A stretch of 64,000 nucleotides of DNA from Tubulanus polymorphus. Taxonomy: Eukaryota > Nemertea > Palaeonemertea > Tubulaniformes > Tubulanidae. The notes beneath the pieces are model-generated. The model was not told where the DNA came from, searched no databases, and saw nothing but the letters and a program-made list of their open reading frames with translations. The DNA lies in the NCBI RefSeq assembly GCF_964204645.1, contig NC_134030.1:16621110-16685109 (forward strand). The letters are read 5' to 3'. Below are positions 10,409 through 22,194 of this stretch, piece after piece. A program made the position numbers and the translations under genes. The first letter of the stretch is position 1. Every line of letters starts with the position of its first letter.

Positions 10409-11994
10409 TAGACTTAGGCCCATGTATAGGCTTGGAACTCACTTCCAATAACGTCGAGTGCAGTGCCATGTGTTCAACTGCCTAAAAAGTCTATTTGTTT
10501 TCGAAGTGGATATTTAACCGTATACGGCAAAGTATTTACTTAGTGTAGCCGGTACGCGTCCACGATTTAGCGTCATCCTCTGGTAGCGACCGATAGATGT
10601 CATGACCGCCAGGTCTCCTCAATATAAGTGGCTACAGGGTCCGCCTTGGTCCTGTAATCCCGGGGAGTGGAGCTACAAAGGGGAAATCCATAGAAAGTTT
10701 CCGCCGAAGGGGTGGACAGCTTCAGAGACAAAAAGTTTATGGTTCATAAAAGGAATATGGGAGAAGGAAGCAAGTGTCAGAGGTGAGTCTTAACTATTGA
10801 CCCAATTACACGGACCAGACAGGACAGGTGTCCGCCATGTGATCTATCGAGTCAGGGCCCTTGACTCGATGTCGGACCTCACAGTAACCCGAGCTCCGGC
10901 GCATCTTTTCCTCAGGTCCTCGCTGTGTAACGTCATATCGAGTGCCTCCCTGCACGATCTCCTCGTCCTGGCTTTTGTATCTTGCCCCCATCTATGTGTC
11001 TAAAGACGCCCCGACACTCGCCACTTCAAAAAGAATAAGATTTTTAGACCTGGCCTCAAGAAAGTGGATCATACTTTGTCCAAACGCCACCCCCCACGAC
11101 ATACCACGACAGTGATAAGTCTTGTATTGAATATATTTTAAAACGAATAACTTGTGTATAATTTATATACATATTTACATATTGCATGTAATGTTTTTAT
11201 CACAATTAGTTAAACTGTACATCTCATTTAAAAAGGTTAAATAAATGGTCTCAAAAACCATAATATAGTCACTAATCTATTTTAGTTATAAATTATTTAT
11301 AATTTATTATTTATAAAAGAGGCTAATGCAAGGATCTCTCTTTGCAAAATTCCAAGGTAAATGACTCGGTGGTCGCTAAATTAAGGCCCACGAAGACTAT
11401 ATCAATAATGCCCATGGCATAAAATTAGAAATATCAGATCTCACGACACATGTCTCATCAGGAAGGAAAAAGCCGCCAGGTTGACTGTTCCCGATAGATT
11501 AAAAATAGATACATCGATAATCGTCGAGTAGACTGACGTCAGAGCCCGGCCTGACCTGGGTTGCCCCAGGCCAGGAGGGCGCATGTTATTGCTTACCTCT
11601 GATCTATGTAGGTTGAGACGAGAGTGACGTTTGCGCGCGCTGACCCATTTTTATTGGATTCCGCGCAGTGTGACGTCACCGTGCATGGAGGATGACGTCA
11701 GGCAGCACAAAAGAAATGGCCACCGAGCAAAAGTTCCGCGATGAAAAAGTTTAGAAGACCATACAAATAGTAAATCAGGATCTAATATAGTAAAATAAGG
11801 TGAGAGTGAAAAGTGATCAGCCTAAAGTTTTGACTATTAGAAGCTGAAATTAATTATATCACTATAGGCAGAGAAAATGAGGTGCACAAAATGTAAAATG
11901 AAAGGGGCGAGCTAATTATCGCCCAAAAACGTTAGGCCTACAATTAAAAAAAATGAGGAGGGCTCCGCAGCGGAAAAACGGAAACTATACATTA
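10409..11994. other. No gene supported
   Basis: Short overlapping open frames at 10600-11000 on both strands have no recognisable domain and appear fortuitous in GC-richer DNA. The 11530-11720 stretch is rich in TGACGTCA-like sites (CRE-type octamers and relatives). That could be regulatory, but no promoter can be assigned. Confidence 0.4.
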
Positions 11995-12452
11995 TAACAA
12001 CAACATTTTTAAACTATTTAACAGGAATTTCCGTTACACAGCCCTCACCAGCCCTGAATGTCCCCATTCAGAACAGGCGACCAAACTACATATAAACGGA
12101 AAACACATTATTACATTAAATACATTACATCAACAATACATTGACAGTCCGCACGAATTCTAAGATAACGCATCAGGCGCATAGTTTCTCAATCATTCTC
12201 TCTTTCATTTCTTCCTGAATGGAACAAAATTAGCAGTCGAATTGGTCACCGGGCCGACCCTCAATAGAAATAATGCGGCCCCACAGTTCATGCCGGTGGA
12301 TGACCCGAATCGGAATCCGCGGATGGCAGGGCGCTGACGTCGTGTTGTCCAGAGGAATGAGTTTCCACGCGTCGTTCATGGTGGACTTATCCGTAAAAAC
12401 GGGAGATTTAACAACAACATTTTTAAACTATTTAACAGGAATTTCCGCTACA
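11995..12452. repeat. 44-bp direct repeats 414 bp apart
   Basis: TAACAACAACATTTTTAAAC.. to CCG(T/C)TACA is found at 11995-12038 and 12409-12452 with one mismatch. Between them lies a minus-strand open frame (about 12235-12400) containing NDAWKLIPLDNTT and HELWGRIISIEGRPGD. I do not recognise it. The direct repeats could be the ends of a small element or a local duplication. Confidence 0.6.
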
Positions 12453-12454
12453 TT

Positions 12455-13378
12455 AGTTCCGCTATTTAACCCTGGGTTTTATTTTCAGATCTAAAATTGT
12501 ATTTCATGATCGATTTCTGCGAAAGCTTTAGTTGATTTGGTTTTTGGGAGGAGTATTTTTATCAGCACTACAGAAAATATCATTGACCTTTGTGCAAAGT
12601 CCGGGAAAAATAGCTTTTTCTTAAATCGGATAGATGACCTTGATATGCTAATTAACCATGTGCTCGAACTACAAATTCAATCAAATTTTATTCTCTAAAA
12701 AATATCAAATCCAATTCAATTTTGTTTTATTGAGCAAATTTCAGAAAATTAAATTCTATTCCGCATTAAAATCAATAAGACCAAGGGAAAAGATTTATCT
12801 GAGGTATTTGTTCCTGTCAGATCCAGTCGCTGTCTGTGCTACTTTTGTATTCTTCGATTGTATTGTGTAAATTATTAGGTATTGACTCTGAGCCGGGAGT
12901 GTATTTTGACAAATTTAGCTCACAGAATGCATCATCATTTGCCATTTTATGAAAAGCTGATAGGCTGGCTATAGTGCCCCTTGGGGCTCTTGTTTACTAA
13001 TGTATTCAGGAGTGAATTTTAATTGATTTTGAAACCAGAGAAAGCATTCTTCAAAAATTTAGAAAATCCTAGACTCATAATCAAATTCTGTGAAGTCATT
13101 TAAGGTCTTTTGCTCCAATCAAGCCAAGGGCTCAGGTGGCTAAAATTCAATTCCTCACTGTCCTATAATGCCGATTACGACAGAGTTTACACACTGAAAA
13201 ACGTTGCGCTGTGTAAGTGTAATTTGGATTAGTCAGCAATATAATGACGGCCCGGCCCCGCGCGCTCCATCTCAGACGTAAACAAGTTGGACTGTAATGC
13301 TTCAATGCTTTGACAAATGGATGTCTAATATCCAGCATAATGTTGACCCAGGTTGCGCTTCTTGGCAATAGTCATATG
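12455..13378. other. No gene supported
   Basis: AT-rich, with short open frames lacking domains. GTGCCCCTTGGGGCTC near 12973 is a small palindrome. Confidence 0.4.
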
Positions 13379-14103
13379 TTATGGGCTAGAATTATTTCGA
13401 TGAAATCTTCGTACGCTTCCCAGTGCAACATATGAACCAATTAGGCAGAAACCCGTTCTCGCTGCTATGCAGCTATATTTCAATTTATTATTCGCTTTTT
13501 CGGTGAAATGGTCCCCGTCGGATAGAAGGCGAGTTTGCCAAGTATTATTTCTACACCCCTGATCATTAAACTTCCACACCTTAACTAAATTCACATCTAC
13601 ATCCCCAAATAGATACCCATTGAAATTATCGATCTTCTTATTGAATTTACTGGCACTACTTTTTCTAGTTGATGTTCATTATATAGAGGCAAACAAACAA
13701 AGTCTGTTAAGTAGTGCAGAGTAGTGCTCTTATTAATCATGCAATTGTATGTACATATGACACGAGTGACTTTTTCACCGTCTAAGTCGTTTCCCACCAC
13801 TAAAATTATAATTAAATCATAAAAGTTATTTTTGACGTCCATGATTTTTCTATGTATGTCGACTATCTTCGCGCCATAACTGTAAAAATCAACACCAATT
13901 TTCGGATGTTCGAAATCCCATGTATTCGAAAGCCGACTTATAAAGCTATCACCAAATACTGCTGCTTTCACCTTTTTGTTTTGGCTAGAATAAAGTAACG
14001 TAGAACTAATTATAGTTTGTTGCGATTTAGGGCATAGAGAAATACCACTTTCATCAAAATTGTAAATGCGACTACCATCATTAAAGGATTTGTGACACCT
14101 CAA
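13379..14103 (-). pseudogene. SGNH/GDSL hydrolase-like remnant downstream of a pogo DDE-like fragment
   Basis: The minus-strand frame first shows RIYNFDESGISLCPK, which matches the first catalytic-Asp block of pogo/Tc5-type DDE_1 transposases. After ~20 residues comes VKAAVFGDSFISRL, the GDS block of SGNH hydrolases. The GND-type oxyanion block follows (YDLIIILVVGNDLDGE). After a frame change at a G4 run near 13600 comes a possible terminal catalytic Asp-His block, LLSDGDHFTEKANN. SGNH proteins of this kind are known as accessory ORFs of several invertebrate retroelements, including Ngaro/DIRS and CR1-type. It may be a composite of two unrelated element pieces. It has one single-base frameshift and no intact start. 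Confidence 0.55.
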
Positions 14104-14380
14104 TTATTTCTGCGGTTTTAGTTAGTATGAATAAAATTATTACCGACAATATTTACGAAAATTAGAAGCAATGAACGTTTATATGGTTTTGAGAGCGATT
14201 TTGGTGGAAAATCTCGCACAGCTGTTGAAGCGCGCATCTTCGGGCATTTCCGTCAAACATCGGTGATGATGACGTATAACTGAGAAGACGAACGCGGAAG
14301 TGGCTCATTGTACAACGAAGGATTGACTAGCGCGGACGATATATTATTCGATTATTCTGTTTTTTCTATGTTTTTCGATC

Positions 14381-17300
14381 ATGCCTCGTCGTTGTGTTTA
14401 CTACAATTGTAGTTGAAGTAATCGCTCTTTGTTCTGGTGGCCACGGGATACGGTTATTGCGCGTAAATGGACCGCATTTGTGAGCAGAAAGAGAGCACAA
14501 TGGAAGCCCTCATCCACCAGTGTATTGTGTGGGAGGCACTTCACCAACGATTCATTTACAAACTATTCAATGTTTACTTCAGGATTCGCGACTAAGTAAG
14601 TCTTTTAACATTCAATATTTAAAATAAAAGCAGTATTGCTATCTCATTCTTTTCATCAGGTCAGGTTAAAAAGTGCTTCAGTACACGGAAACTGGGTCAG
14701 GTCCTTTCTTTGTTCATTGCTTCGTTTAGACGGTCATCCTTATTACCGAGATGATGTATTTTACCGAGATCAACCGAGATGAAATTAAATATAACATATT
14801 TATTTATTCCATATCGATTTTAACCATTGAAATCATATTATATCAGTAATAAATGCCTGCTGGGTTCATATTTTACATATTTTGTCGGATATTTTTGGAA
14901 AAAATAACTTTTAACTTTACCGAGATGAGATCGTCGATCAATCAAATTCATTGAAATTTTATTGCTAACCGAGTTTACGTTTTTGAAGTCAAAATTTTTT
15001 TAAATAAAAAAATATGTAAAATATGACTCTAGGAGGTATTTATTACTGATAAAACATGATTTCAAGTGTTAAAATCGATAAGGAATAAATAAATATGTTA
15101 TATTTAATTTCATCTCAGTTGATCTCGGTTCATCTCGGTAAAATACATCATCTCGGTAATAAGGATGACCCCGTTTAGACATGTTTTCTGACTAACTGGT
15201 CTAGTAACTGCCTTCCCGACTCATTAATCGATGTATCATGGCTGGTTTTACAAGCTGCTCATATTGATTGCCTGAGGACTAAATGGACCTCCTGACTTGT
15301 TGATGAGGGAGTCGATGTTAGGTCTACACTTAAAACCTTGAAGCCTAATCTAGTATGCAAGTATAACTATCATATTTTGAATTCCATTTAGATTACATTT
15401 GAAGCCAGATGCCATCCCTACCATTCACATAAATGACGACGATGATAACAGTCAATCAGATACCACTAAAAGACCAACGTACGCAAAACGAAAAAGAAAA
15501 GAGTTGGTGGAAAATTTAGTAGCTGATACAGTATCTAACGAAGAGTTACAGCCTTCTACATCAACAGCTGAAACGTCATACAGTCCGACAGCTGATACAT
15601 CAACCAGTCCAACATCATCACCAGATAGGCCTCCCAAGTTTGTCGAAAAATCGTCACAGGAAGATATTGAAGCAGAAACCAAAGGTAAATTTCACTATAT
15701 CATGAAAAATTCATACTACAATAATTTTCTGGCATTCCATTTATATTTTCAACCTGATTTTTAGAAATTATGTTGTGAAAAAGTCTGTAGGTTATCTGAG
15801 AATAATTGGCGTATTGTTAATCAATGTTGTATTTTTGTCGTTAAAGGTAATCAAACGCTCGCATGGAGACCGAAATGTAATCGACGACACTATCCGAGTC
15901 AGGGTAAATTAACAAAGAAGAAAACAACTGGCACACAAATGACCCCTAAAAAATTTAAGCCTTTGTATGATAGCACCGATACCGACGTATCCAGCGATGA
16001 CGAATACTTCGACGATGATCCCGATTATGATCCAGATGAAGATCCTAATGGATCATCTTCAACTGAATTTGACGATGAATGTAGCTCTTCAGTATTCGAT
16101 GAAATGAGGTAGGATTTTAATTTTCTACAGTGTTTTTTTACAACACTTATATCATAACTATGATAAGTATAATTTTTTTCAGGGATGAAGCAGAAGTGCC
16201 GTTACAAAAGAGGTCAAAATTCATTGTTGACGAATCTGCATTGCTGGAACGGTTTGTATTTTGCGTTTTGTGTCGAGGGAAAAACACTGTCCTTCGCTGA
16301 GTAATTTCTACCCAGCTCACCGTGAAGACGAAGTGTCAGCAGTGTCACCATGAAACCAAATGGCAAAGTGAACCGTGTGTAAAGCGTATCCCAATAACCA
16401 GTCTGTTATTAAGTTCACTGATAGTGCTGACTGGAAATCTCACCTCAAAAGTTATACGACTGCTCAGGTAAGAAAAAGAAAATCAAGCATTCAGTTAAAG
16501 GTTTACATTTTGATCGCTTTATAATATGGATAATTATCATTATTGGATTATCTGCTTATAGGTTGGCAGGTATCCAGTGCATGAGTACAAGAACTGCGTT
16601 TCGGCACCAAGCACAGTTTGTACATAAGGCAGTGTACTCTGTTTGGAAATCAAGTCGTCAGTCTTTACTCGACAGCCTCAAAGGATCAGCACTTCTAATT
16701 GGGGGATGCTAGGTGTGACAGCCCAGGACACTCTGCAAAATATTGTACATATTCGATAATGGACCTGAAAAGTAATAAGATAATTTCATCAGAACTGATA
16801 CAGGTGTGGTATATCATTTGAAATTTTAGTCCTTTATAATAATATTAGTTCTTACTTATAAGAATATATTCTTATTATTCATTTAGTCAAATGAGGTAAC
16901 GTCATCAAACGCTATGGAAATCGAAGGTCTGAAACGTGCTGCAGAACGATTGAAGACGTACGAAATCACAGCTTTCATTAGCGATATGCACCCTTCAGTG
17001 CATAAGTGGGCTCGAGACACCTGGAAAGTATCTCATTACTTTGATACCTGGCATTGTGTGAAGGGTAAGTCAATTATCAAATCAGAATCCTGTTATAACA
17101 TCCCGCTCTACTTTGAATCAATATCAATTTCACTTGGTGTTAACTCATTCTGGTATGAGAGCAATAGACATTTATTTTCTGTGTAATATTATGTTTTGCA
17201 GCAGTGATTAAGAAACTCGAGAAACTCAGTAAAAAGAAAGGTCTCGAAGATATCCAAGCTTGGATACAAAGTATCCGAGTTCACCTGTATTGGTGCGCTA

Positions 17301-17429
17301 TGTCGTCGAAACCTGGAGACCATGAAGATATAAAACGAAAGTGGGAAACCTGTTTGGAACATATTTCAAACAATCATGAAAACTGTATGCATGGAGATTA
17401 TGAAAAGAAAAAAAAATGGATATTACCAG
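14381..17429 (+). pseudogene. Kolobok-type THAP transposase gene, copy 1 (seven exons, disabled)
   Basis: My exon model is 14381-14595, 15392-15684, 15847-16108, 16183-16467, 16562-16803, 16887-17064 and 17202-17429, all with GT..AG borders and matching phases. Exon 1 encodes a THAP C2CH finger (MPRRCVYYNCS, FWWPRD, RKWTAFV, CGRHFT). Exon 4 has paired Cys motifs (CVLC, CQQC) with FIVDESALL. Exon 5 carries a catalytic Asp block (CDSPGHSAKYCTYSIMDL). Exon 6 has a second (FISDMHPSVHKWARDTW, HYFDTWHCV), and exon 7 has HLYWCAMSS. THAP plus this DDE core is typical of Kolobok transposases, which use TTAA targets. It is disabled by TGA codons in exons 1 and 4 and one extra G near 16705. The 3' end beyond WILPG is missing. 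A paralogous copy lies at 36335. Confidence 0.7.
14732..15171. mobile_element. MULE-type MITE with 9-bp target duplication
   Basis: The inverted repeats start GGTCATCCTTATTACCGAG and end CTCGGTAATAAGGATGACC, and the arms match over about 150 bp (14732-14885 and 15020-15170). CGTTTAGAC flanks both sides (14723-14731 and 15172-15180). A 9-bp duplication with long TIRs indicates a Mutator-like MITE. It sits in intron 1 of the Kolobok copy 1 gene. The arms contain spaced ACCGAGAT motifs. Confidence 0.8.
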
Positions 17430-17541
17430 GTATCTATGATAACCAAAAGTCTTCATAAGCTATCGACTTGATACATGGGTGATTAGTTGCATTTTACATG
17501 TTCATATTATATTTCGCATTCAGACAGCATTGTATGGTAAC

Positions 17542-17781
17542 TTAAAGTTCTTCTTTGGTCCTCTCATAATCTATTTTCGCCATACTCTCAATCCAGTTAC
17601 ACAACTTGCTCTCAACCTCCTTTCCTAATATGGGCTGTGGGCCACTCCGCTTTTTGATTACTTCAGGCCCTTCAGCAAGTCTGTCTCTTAAAGTAGCCTC
17701 TGGTATAGCATATGCCCGAGCAGATGCCCAAATGCTAGTTCCCGTTCTGATAAGTTTAGAAGCTTTTCTAACGTCATCCAC
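17542..17781 (-). pseudogene. pogo/Tigger-type transposase fragment, psq-like HTH and CENP-B-like N-terminus
   Basis: The minus-strand frame of 79 residues begins DDVRKASKLIRTGTSIWASA. It shows an HTH_psq pattern (A.aY.iPEATLRDRL) followed by RSGPQPILGKEVESKLCNWI, the linker into a Tc5-type DNA-binding domain. Members of this family use the two HTH domains to bind transposon ends. The frame opens with no catalytic domain nearby. It overlaps the 3' end of Kolobok copy 1 on the opposite strand, so it is probably a truncated insertion there. Confidence 0.65.
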
Positions 17782-17915
17782 GGAATATGATCGCCTATAA
17801 GGGCCCCTTGCTTTCCTAAAATTTTCAGTTTCAAACTTTAAACTGAAATCGCCATAAAACTACATTATTTACTTTACTTGTAGGTCATAGTTATTTAAAT
17901 GATATCGTTATATTG

Positions 17916-18926
17916 TTATATTGAATTGAGATAGGTTAAGTGGGCCTTTATGATGTATCGAAAATAACCATCACATTAGCTACGTTAGACTAGATATATA
18001 CATGTAGTGGAATATGGGAACTCCGGTATACAAGTACATGATATGTTCCCATAACCCATCACGTTCGTATATGCCATTATGTCAGAAAGATCCAAACCGG
18101 ATTAATTCAATCGTATTCCCGAGAAAGCATATACTGCTAAGTTAACTAAATAGAATAGACGAAACATTCCCTTATCATACCGCATAGAGTGACAAGTCCG
18201 AAACAATGTACGTCTATTCCATGTAACTATTCAACAAACGATGATGATATTTACACCGCAAAACAATCATTTTTACTTTTTGATTAATATAATTCGTTTT
18301 TAATCTTTTTTTCAATCTTGTATGCAGCAGGTTTTTAACTTATCTATTCTCCACGTCAGAGTGAACGGGCTATTCTTTGATGCTTTAAACCTTGGACTCT
18401 AAAATGATTAAGAATCCATGTTGAAACCTAACATGTATTAACCTTGCAATAAGAATGACATAGTATTTGAATAGCCAAACTCAAACGTGACGAGTAGAAA
18501 ATATGAAGATCACCTGGCAATGATTCCTAGTGAGCGATAGAAATGTCGAGTCCTCGGATTTTAGTATTTGTTCCAACTGGGCGTAGTTAGGCATACTTAG
18601 TTATATACAAGTTTTGGCTCGTGGGATCTCCGGTATATGGGAATATTCATCCGGTATACAGGAACATTCATCCGGTATACGGTAACATTCATCCGGTATA
18701 CAGGAAAATTCATCCAGGATACAGGAACATTCATCCGGTATACAGGAACATTCATCCAGTATACAGGAACATTCATACGGTATACAGGAACATTCATCCA
18801 GTATACAGGGACATGAATGGCTTTGACAATATGTTCCAATAAACAATCGAATATATTGAATTGAGATACTTTTAAATGGGCCTTTGTGATGTATAAAAAA
18901 ACCATAAACTTAGCTACGTTGGACAG
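17916..18926. repeat. Diverged direct repeat pair flanking ~870 bp
   Basis: About 75 bases at 17916-17990 (ATTGAATTGAGATA.. GGGCCTTTATGATGTAT.. TTAGCTACGTTAGAC) recur at 18854-18926 with roughly 80% identity. They enclose the 21-bp minisatellite and two GGTATAC-bearing segments. Possibly long-diverged terminal repeats of one element, but I cannot show it. Confidence 0.5.
18640..18807. repeat. 21-bp minisatellite, eight copies
   Basis: The unit GGAACATTCATCCGGTATACA repeats eight times, with one to three changes per copy (18640-18660, 18661-18681 and so on to 18807). Because 21 is a multiple of three, open frames run through it on both strands. They are not evidence of coding. Confidence 0.92.
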
Positions 18927-18929
18927 GTA

Positions 18930-20850
18930 TGCTTTTGCAGCTATAATAATCGACTATTATTATTTTATGGTCTTCATGTATTTACACATCTCATTCATGA
19001 TTTTTTTTATTATTGTGGTACAGGTACTGTAATTAACCTAGTCACTTGCAAATTAATAATTCTCAATTAATATCACTCTGCCTACAGGGACCGTTGTTTC
19101 TTTGACTGTACTAATGCACCTGATGAAGTAGCGAAAGGTCGTACATGTACTTCAAATAGATCTTAACCTTCAGTAGTACTGAAATGTATTTTGTCTTGGG
19201 ATTAGATAATTGGGATTAGAGACACCAGGTTAGGACGGCTCCTCCACAAGTCTTCACGAATATTGGGCATAAGATATGTCAACAGTGGTCTTAGTTGCAT
19301 CATGGACTCAATAGTTGCATCATCTGGTCAGTTAATATCATCCTCGCTTGCCAGGGGTCTGGTATCGCTCCCACCAGCCCCCTGGCTTTACGACGCACGA
19401 TTTCATTACTGGCGCTTTTGCGCATGACGTCATATATCAGACACGCGACAATACTTCCGCGTTCGCTACGTGTTCTCTGATTGGTCCTTTTTACCAGGAA
19501 ATTCCATAGAAGCCTAATGTCGTTTGTCACAAGTGCTATGATTGGCCCGACCTGATTCTTGTCAGCTAGTAAGGACTCCAAAGACTTGTGAGGTCAAGGG
19601 GTTCGGGAACGGCTTCAGCTAAATGGGTTCAAATCCCTTGACGGATGAAGATGGTTAATGTGGATACAATCTCGAACTGGTGGGATCGGCGGACAATTTT
19701 TTGTTATGCCAATATGTAGACTCATTACACAATGCAGTTATGAAACTGAACTTCCAATTCTAGAAAATCTTTGAAGAGTTGGGCATTACAGTATGTGAAT
19801 CTTGAGAAGTCAAGGCGGCTTCTCTGCCATCTTGGTTGAAAAAACCACAAGCTATGACTAAAATGTGAGTTTCTTCATGTAATCTGTTGCTACAAAATTG
19901 GTCAATGATTTGCGTTTAGAAAAACCAATATGGCCACCAGTACTGGCTTCACATAGAATAAAGGCAAGTTCATTTGTAATGATAAACTTCCCCATTGCAT
20001 TTTTCAAACTAATTGTTTATTCCATTCATCAGTGCATTTGAAAATCGGTTGCAATTGAGAGTTATCAGAATGAGAGGGCCTGGCTCCAAATCAAAGCATA
20101 TTTGCATCATTTGGATTTGAATAGACTTGGTCCAAAGTTGTTCTGAAATCCGACTCCTAGAGAAGAGAAAAGCGTTATTTTCCCTAAACAAAAAGAAAAA
20201 CTATGTTTAAATATTTTGAGAATGAATTATATTTTCATGAATCCTCAGCAGCAATTCAAACTTTAAACTAGGGTTCTGGAGCATGTACAAGTACATGCAC
20301 AAAGCAGTTAAACAAGAATTCTTATACAATCTAAAAATGCACTGCTATTAAAGACATAGATTGAGTAAACCAATATTTCAAGTAGAATATCATAAAAGCT
20401 AGTTCTAATTATCACTGTACAAATGTGGAGTGACGACATAAGTCAATCCAAGATATTTTGCTGTGACGTGCTAAAAGAAACTACGACAAACTTCTCATGA
20501 GTTCGTAAAGCAAACTGTGTCATTTTCCACAAGATAGTAAGTAAATCAGTTACCACAACATCATCAGCAAAATAAGATAATAAATATCTAGGACAAAACA
20601 ATTTTCACCAGATACATTTTTCGTTATTACAAAATTAATCTTCCCACCTATGTACCTTGTTGTTTTGTGGCTCCATGGTAGGGTTTCAGGTAAATTCAAG
20701 ATATAAAGTTTGATGAAAATAACTACATGTACATACAATTACAAGCAAATACAACCAATTCCTCAAATTGCACTTAGTTATTTCAAACCATCTTCAGTTA
20801 TTTCATCTGTGATATATAATATATATATATGTATAATACATGTACTTACA
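18930..20850. other. No gene supported
   Basis: Short frames only. 19118-19140 (CCTGATGAAGTAGCGAAAGG) resembles a Penelope-type 3' end. 19620-19640 has a tRNA T-arm-like GGGTTCAAATCCC. Neither extends into a full element. Confidence 0.4.
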
Positions 20851-20853
20851 TGT

Positions 20854-21017
<164 letters not shown>

Positions 21018-21247
21018 CTGATTACTTTTTAAAGAGCTAAGAGATCGTGTTGTCTTACATCATTACATGAAATGTTACACCCGGGGACTGGGAATCGGAA
21101 TGGATTAACTGTAGACGTGGACTAAGTTTTAGTCCCAAGTGGGCTAAAAACTGACATCGTTATAATGAGGTTAACAGTTTTTCACTAAATTGTGAAACAA
21201 TTTCAAGTTTCTACATATATTTATCAATTACTGGTAACTCATTTCTT

Positions 21248-21571
21248 TTAAATGATGTACTGCAGCTTGGATTTTATTTGTTGTTTCTTTCGACACCTTT
21301 GGTGTGGATACTGTTGGAAGAACTTTTCAAAATCTCGACATTTAGGGTAAGAATTCTGACTTATCTCTTCCTTAAAAAATTCCATCAATTCATCTGTCTC
21401 CTTTACAGACCATTTCATCCTGTTTGCTGTTACTGTGTGGTCTAAAATATTGTCATCATCAACATCATTACTCTCATCAGTTTCATTACTGCATCCATTC
21501 CACTCCTCACCAGATGTATTCTCTTCCTCATCGACTGGAACTTTCGTTGTTTTCTTTGCTCGAAGAACCAT
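21248..21571 (-). CDS. Exon with SANT/Myb-like domain, same family as the gene at 63.2-64 kb
   Basis: The minus-strand frame has 107 residues. It starts MVLRAKKTTKVPVDEEENTS, continues with an acidic stretch (DESNDVDDDN), and then the domain MKWSVKETDELMEFFKEEI.. FEKFFQQYPHQRCRKKQQIK. The layout (acidic linker, then W..xE...L..F, then R...QIKSKLQ) matches the terminal exon of the gene at 63175-63383. It may be a terminal exon of a related gene or an element-borne ORF. Its upstream border is close to the tRNA-like sequence at 21624. Function is unknown and DNA binding is inferred. Confidence 0.4.
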   Translation of the reverse strand: MVLRAKKTTKVPVDEEENTSGEEWNGCSNETDESNDVDDDNILDHTVTANRMKWSVKETDELMEFFKEEISQNSYPKCRDFEKFFQQYPHQRCRKKQQIKSKLQYII

Positions 21572-21623
21572 TTTATCTTAAGCGATATTGTAAGGATTAA
21601 GAGAAGTGACAGTGAAATTATGC

Positions 21624-21695
21624 GCACTCACCGGGAATGAACCTTGGTCTCGTACGTAGAAAGCAAGAGTGCTAACCAGTAGACCAAAAGAACTA
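21624..21695 (-). repeat. tRNA-derived SINE head (pseudo-tRNA, Glu/Asp-like)
   Basis: On the minus strand an A-box-like TGGTCTACTGGTTAGC and a B-box-like GGTTCATTCCCGG are spaced as in a tRNA, with a GCTTTCTACG anticodon-arm region between. The acceptor arms do not pair, so this is not a working tRNA. It resembles the promoter head of a SINE. No tail or target duplication was defined. Confidence 0.5.
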
Positions 21696-21813
21696 GTCCA
21701 CTAGGCCAGTGGTTATACAGCTTGTCCTATATGCGTAACAATATCATTATAAAAAACTGAATAAGATGTAAGAGATGAATAGTGTAGCCCTATGATAGGT
21801 TATTACATATTAA

Positions 21814-22190
21814 CCCATTAGCACTCAGGAATTTCACTATGTAGCGTCTATTACTCCACAGAAAATTCAAGGGAATTATTGTTATTTTATAGTGAAGAGT
21901 CAATGCTTTCATATGATATAATGTTTGATGAGTTGGGCCTAAAAAATCGTGACCTTTTGCAAAACTCATCCACACTTGTTTGGATATAAGTGAGCGCTCA
22001 GATCTGTCATGTTCATACCCCAAATACTTGATAATTTCAAATAGGAAGATGTTGAATTCTGTTCAGAAATCTTAATTCTTAGGTGTCTAGTTTATCCCAA
22101 GCTATTGGGTCCCAATCCCATTATAACCATTTTTGTGTAGCAGACGAAAAAAAAGTAAGGGCGGATTCGGGCGGCTTGAGGAGTAATAGG
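21814..22190. mobile_element. TTAA-flanked MITE (piggyBac-like), 377 bp
   Basis: The ends are CCCATTAGCACTCAGG and the inverse of CCTATTACTCCTCAAG (11 of 16 identical), flanked by TTAA at 21810-21813 and 22191-22194. The interior open frame (minus, to 22023) has no recognised domain. Confidence 0.5.
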
Positions 22191-22194
22191 TTAA

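Noticed and set aside
10797-11003. Opposed frames on both strands
   Set aside because: Mutual antisense with no splice signals, domain or codon preference.
18640-18807. CRISPR-like array
   Set aside because: Units are contiguous without spacers and the genome is eukaryotic.
18597-18905. Repetitive open frames on both strands with PVYRMN / HPVYRN heptads
   Set aside because: They are produced by a 21-bp minisatellite whose length is a multiple of three.
19118-19145. Hammerhead ribozyme core CTGATGA..CGAAA
   Set aside because: The space for stem II is only a few bases and no flanking stems pair; better read as a Penelope-like 3' end.
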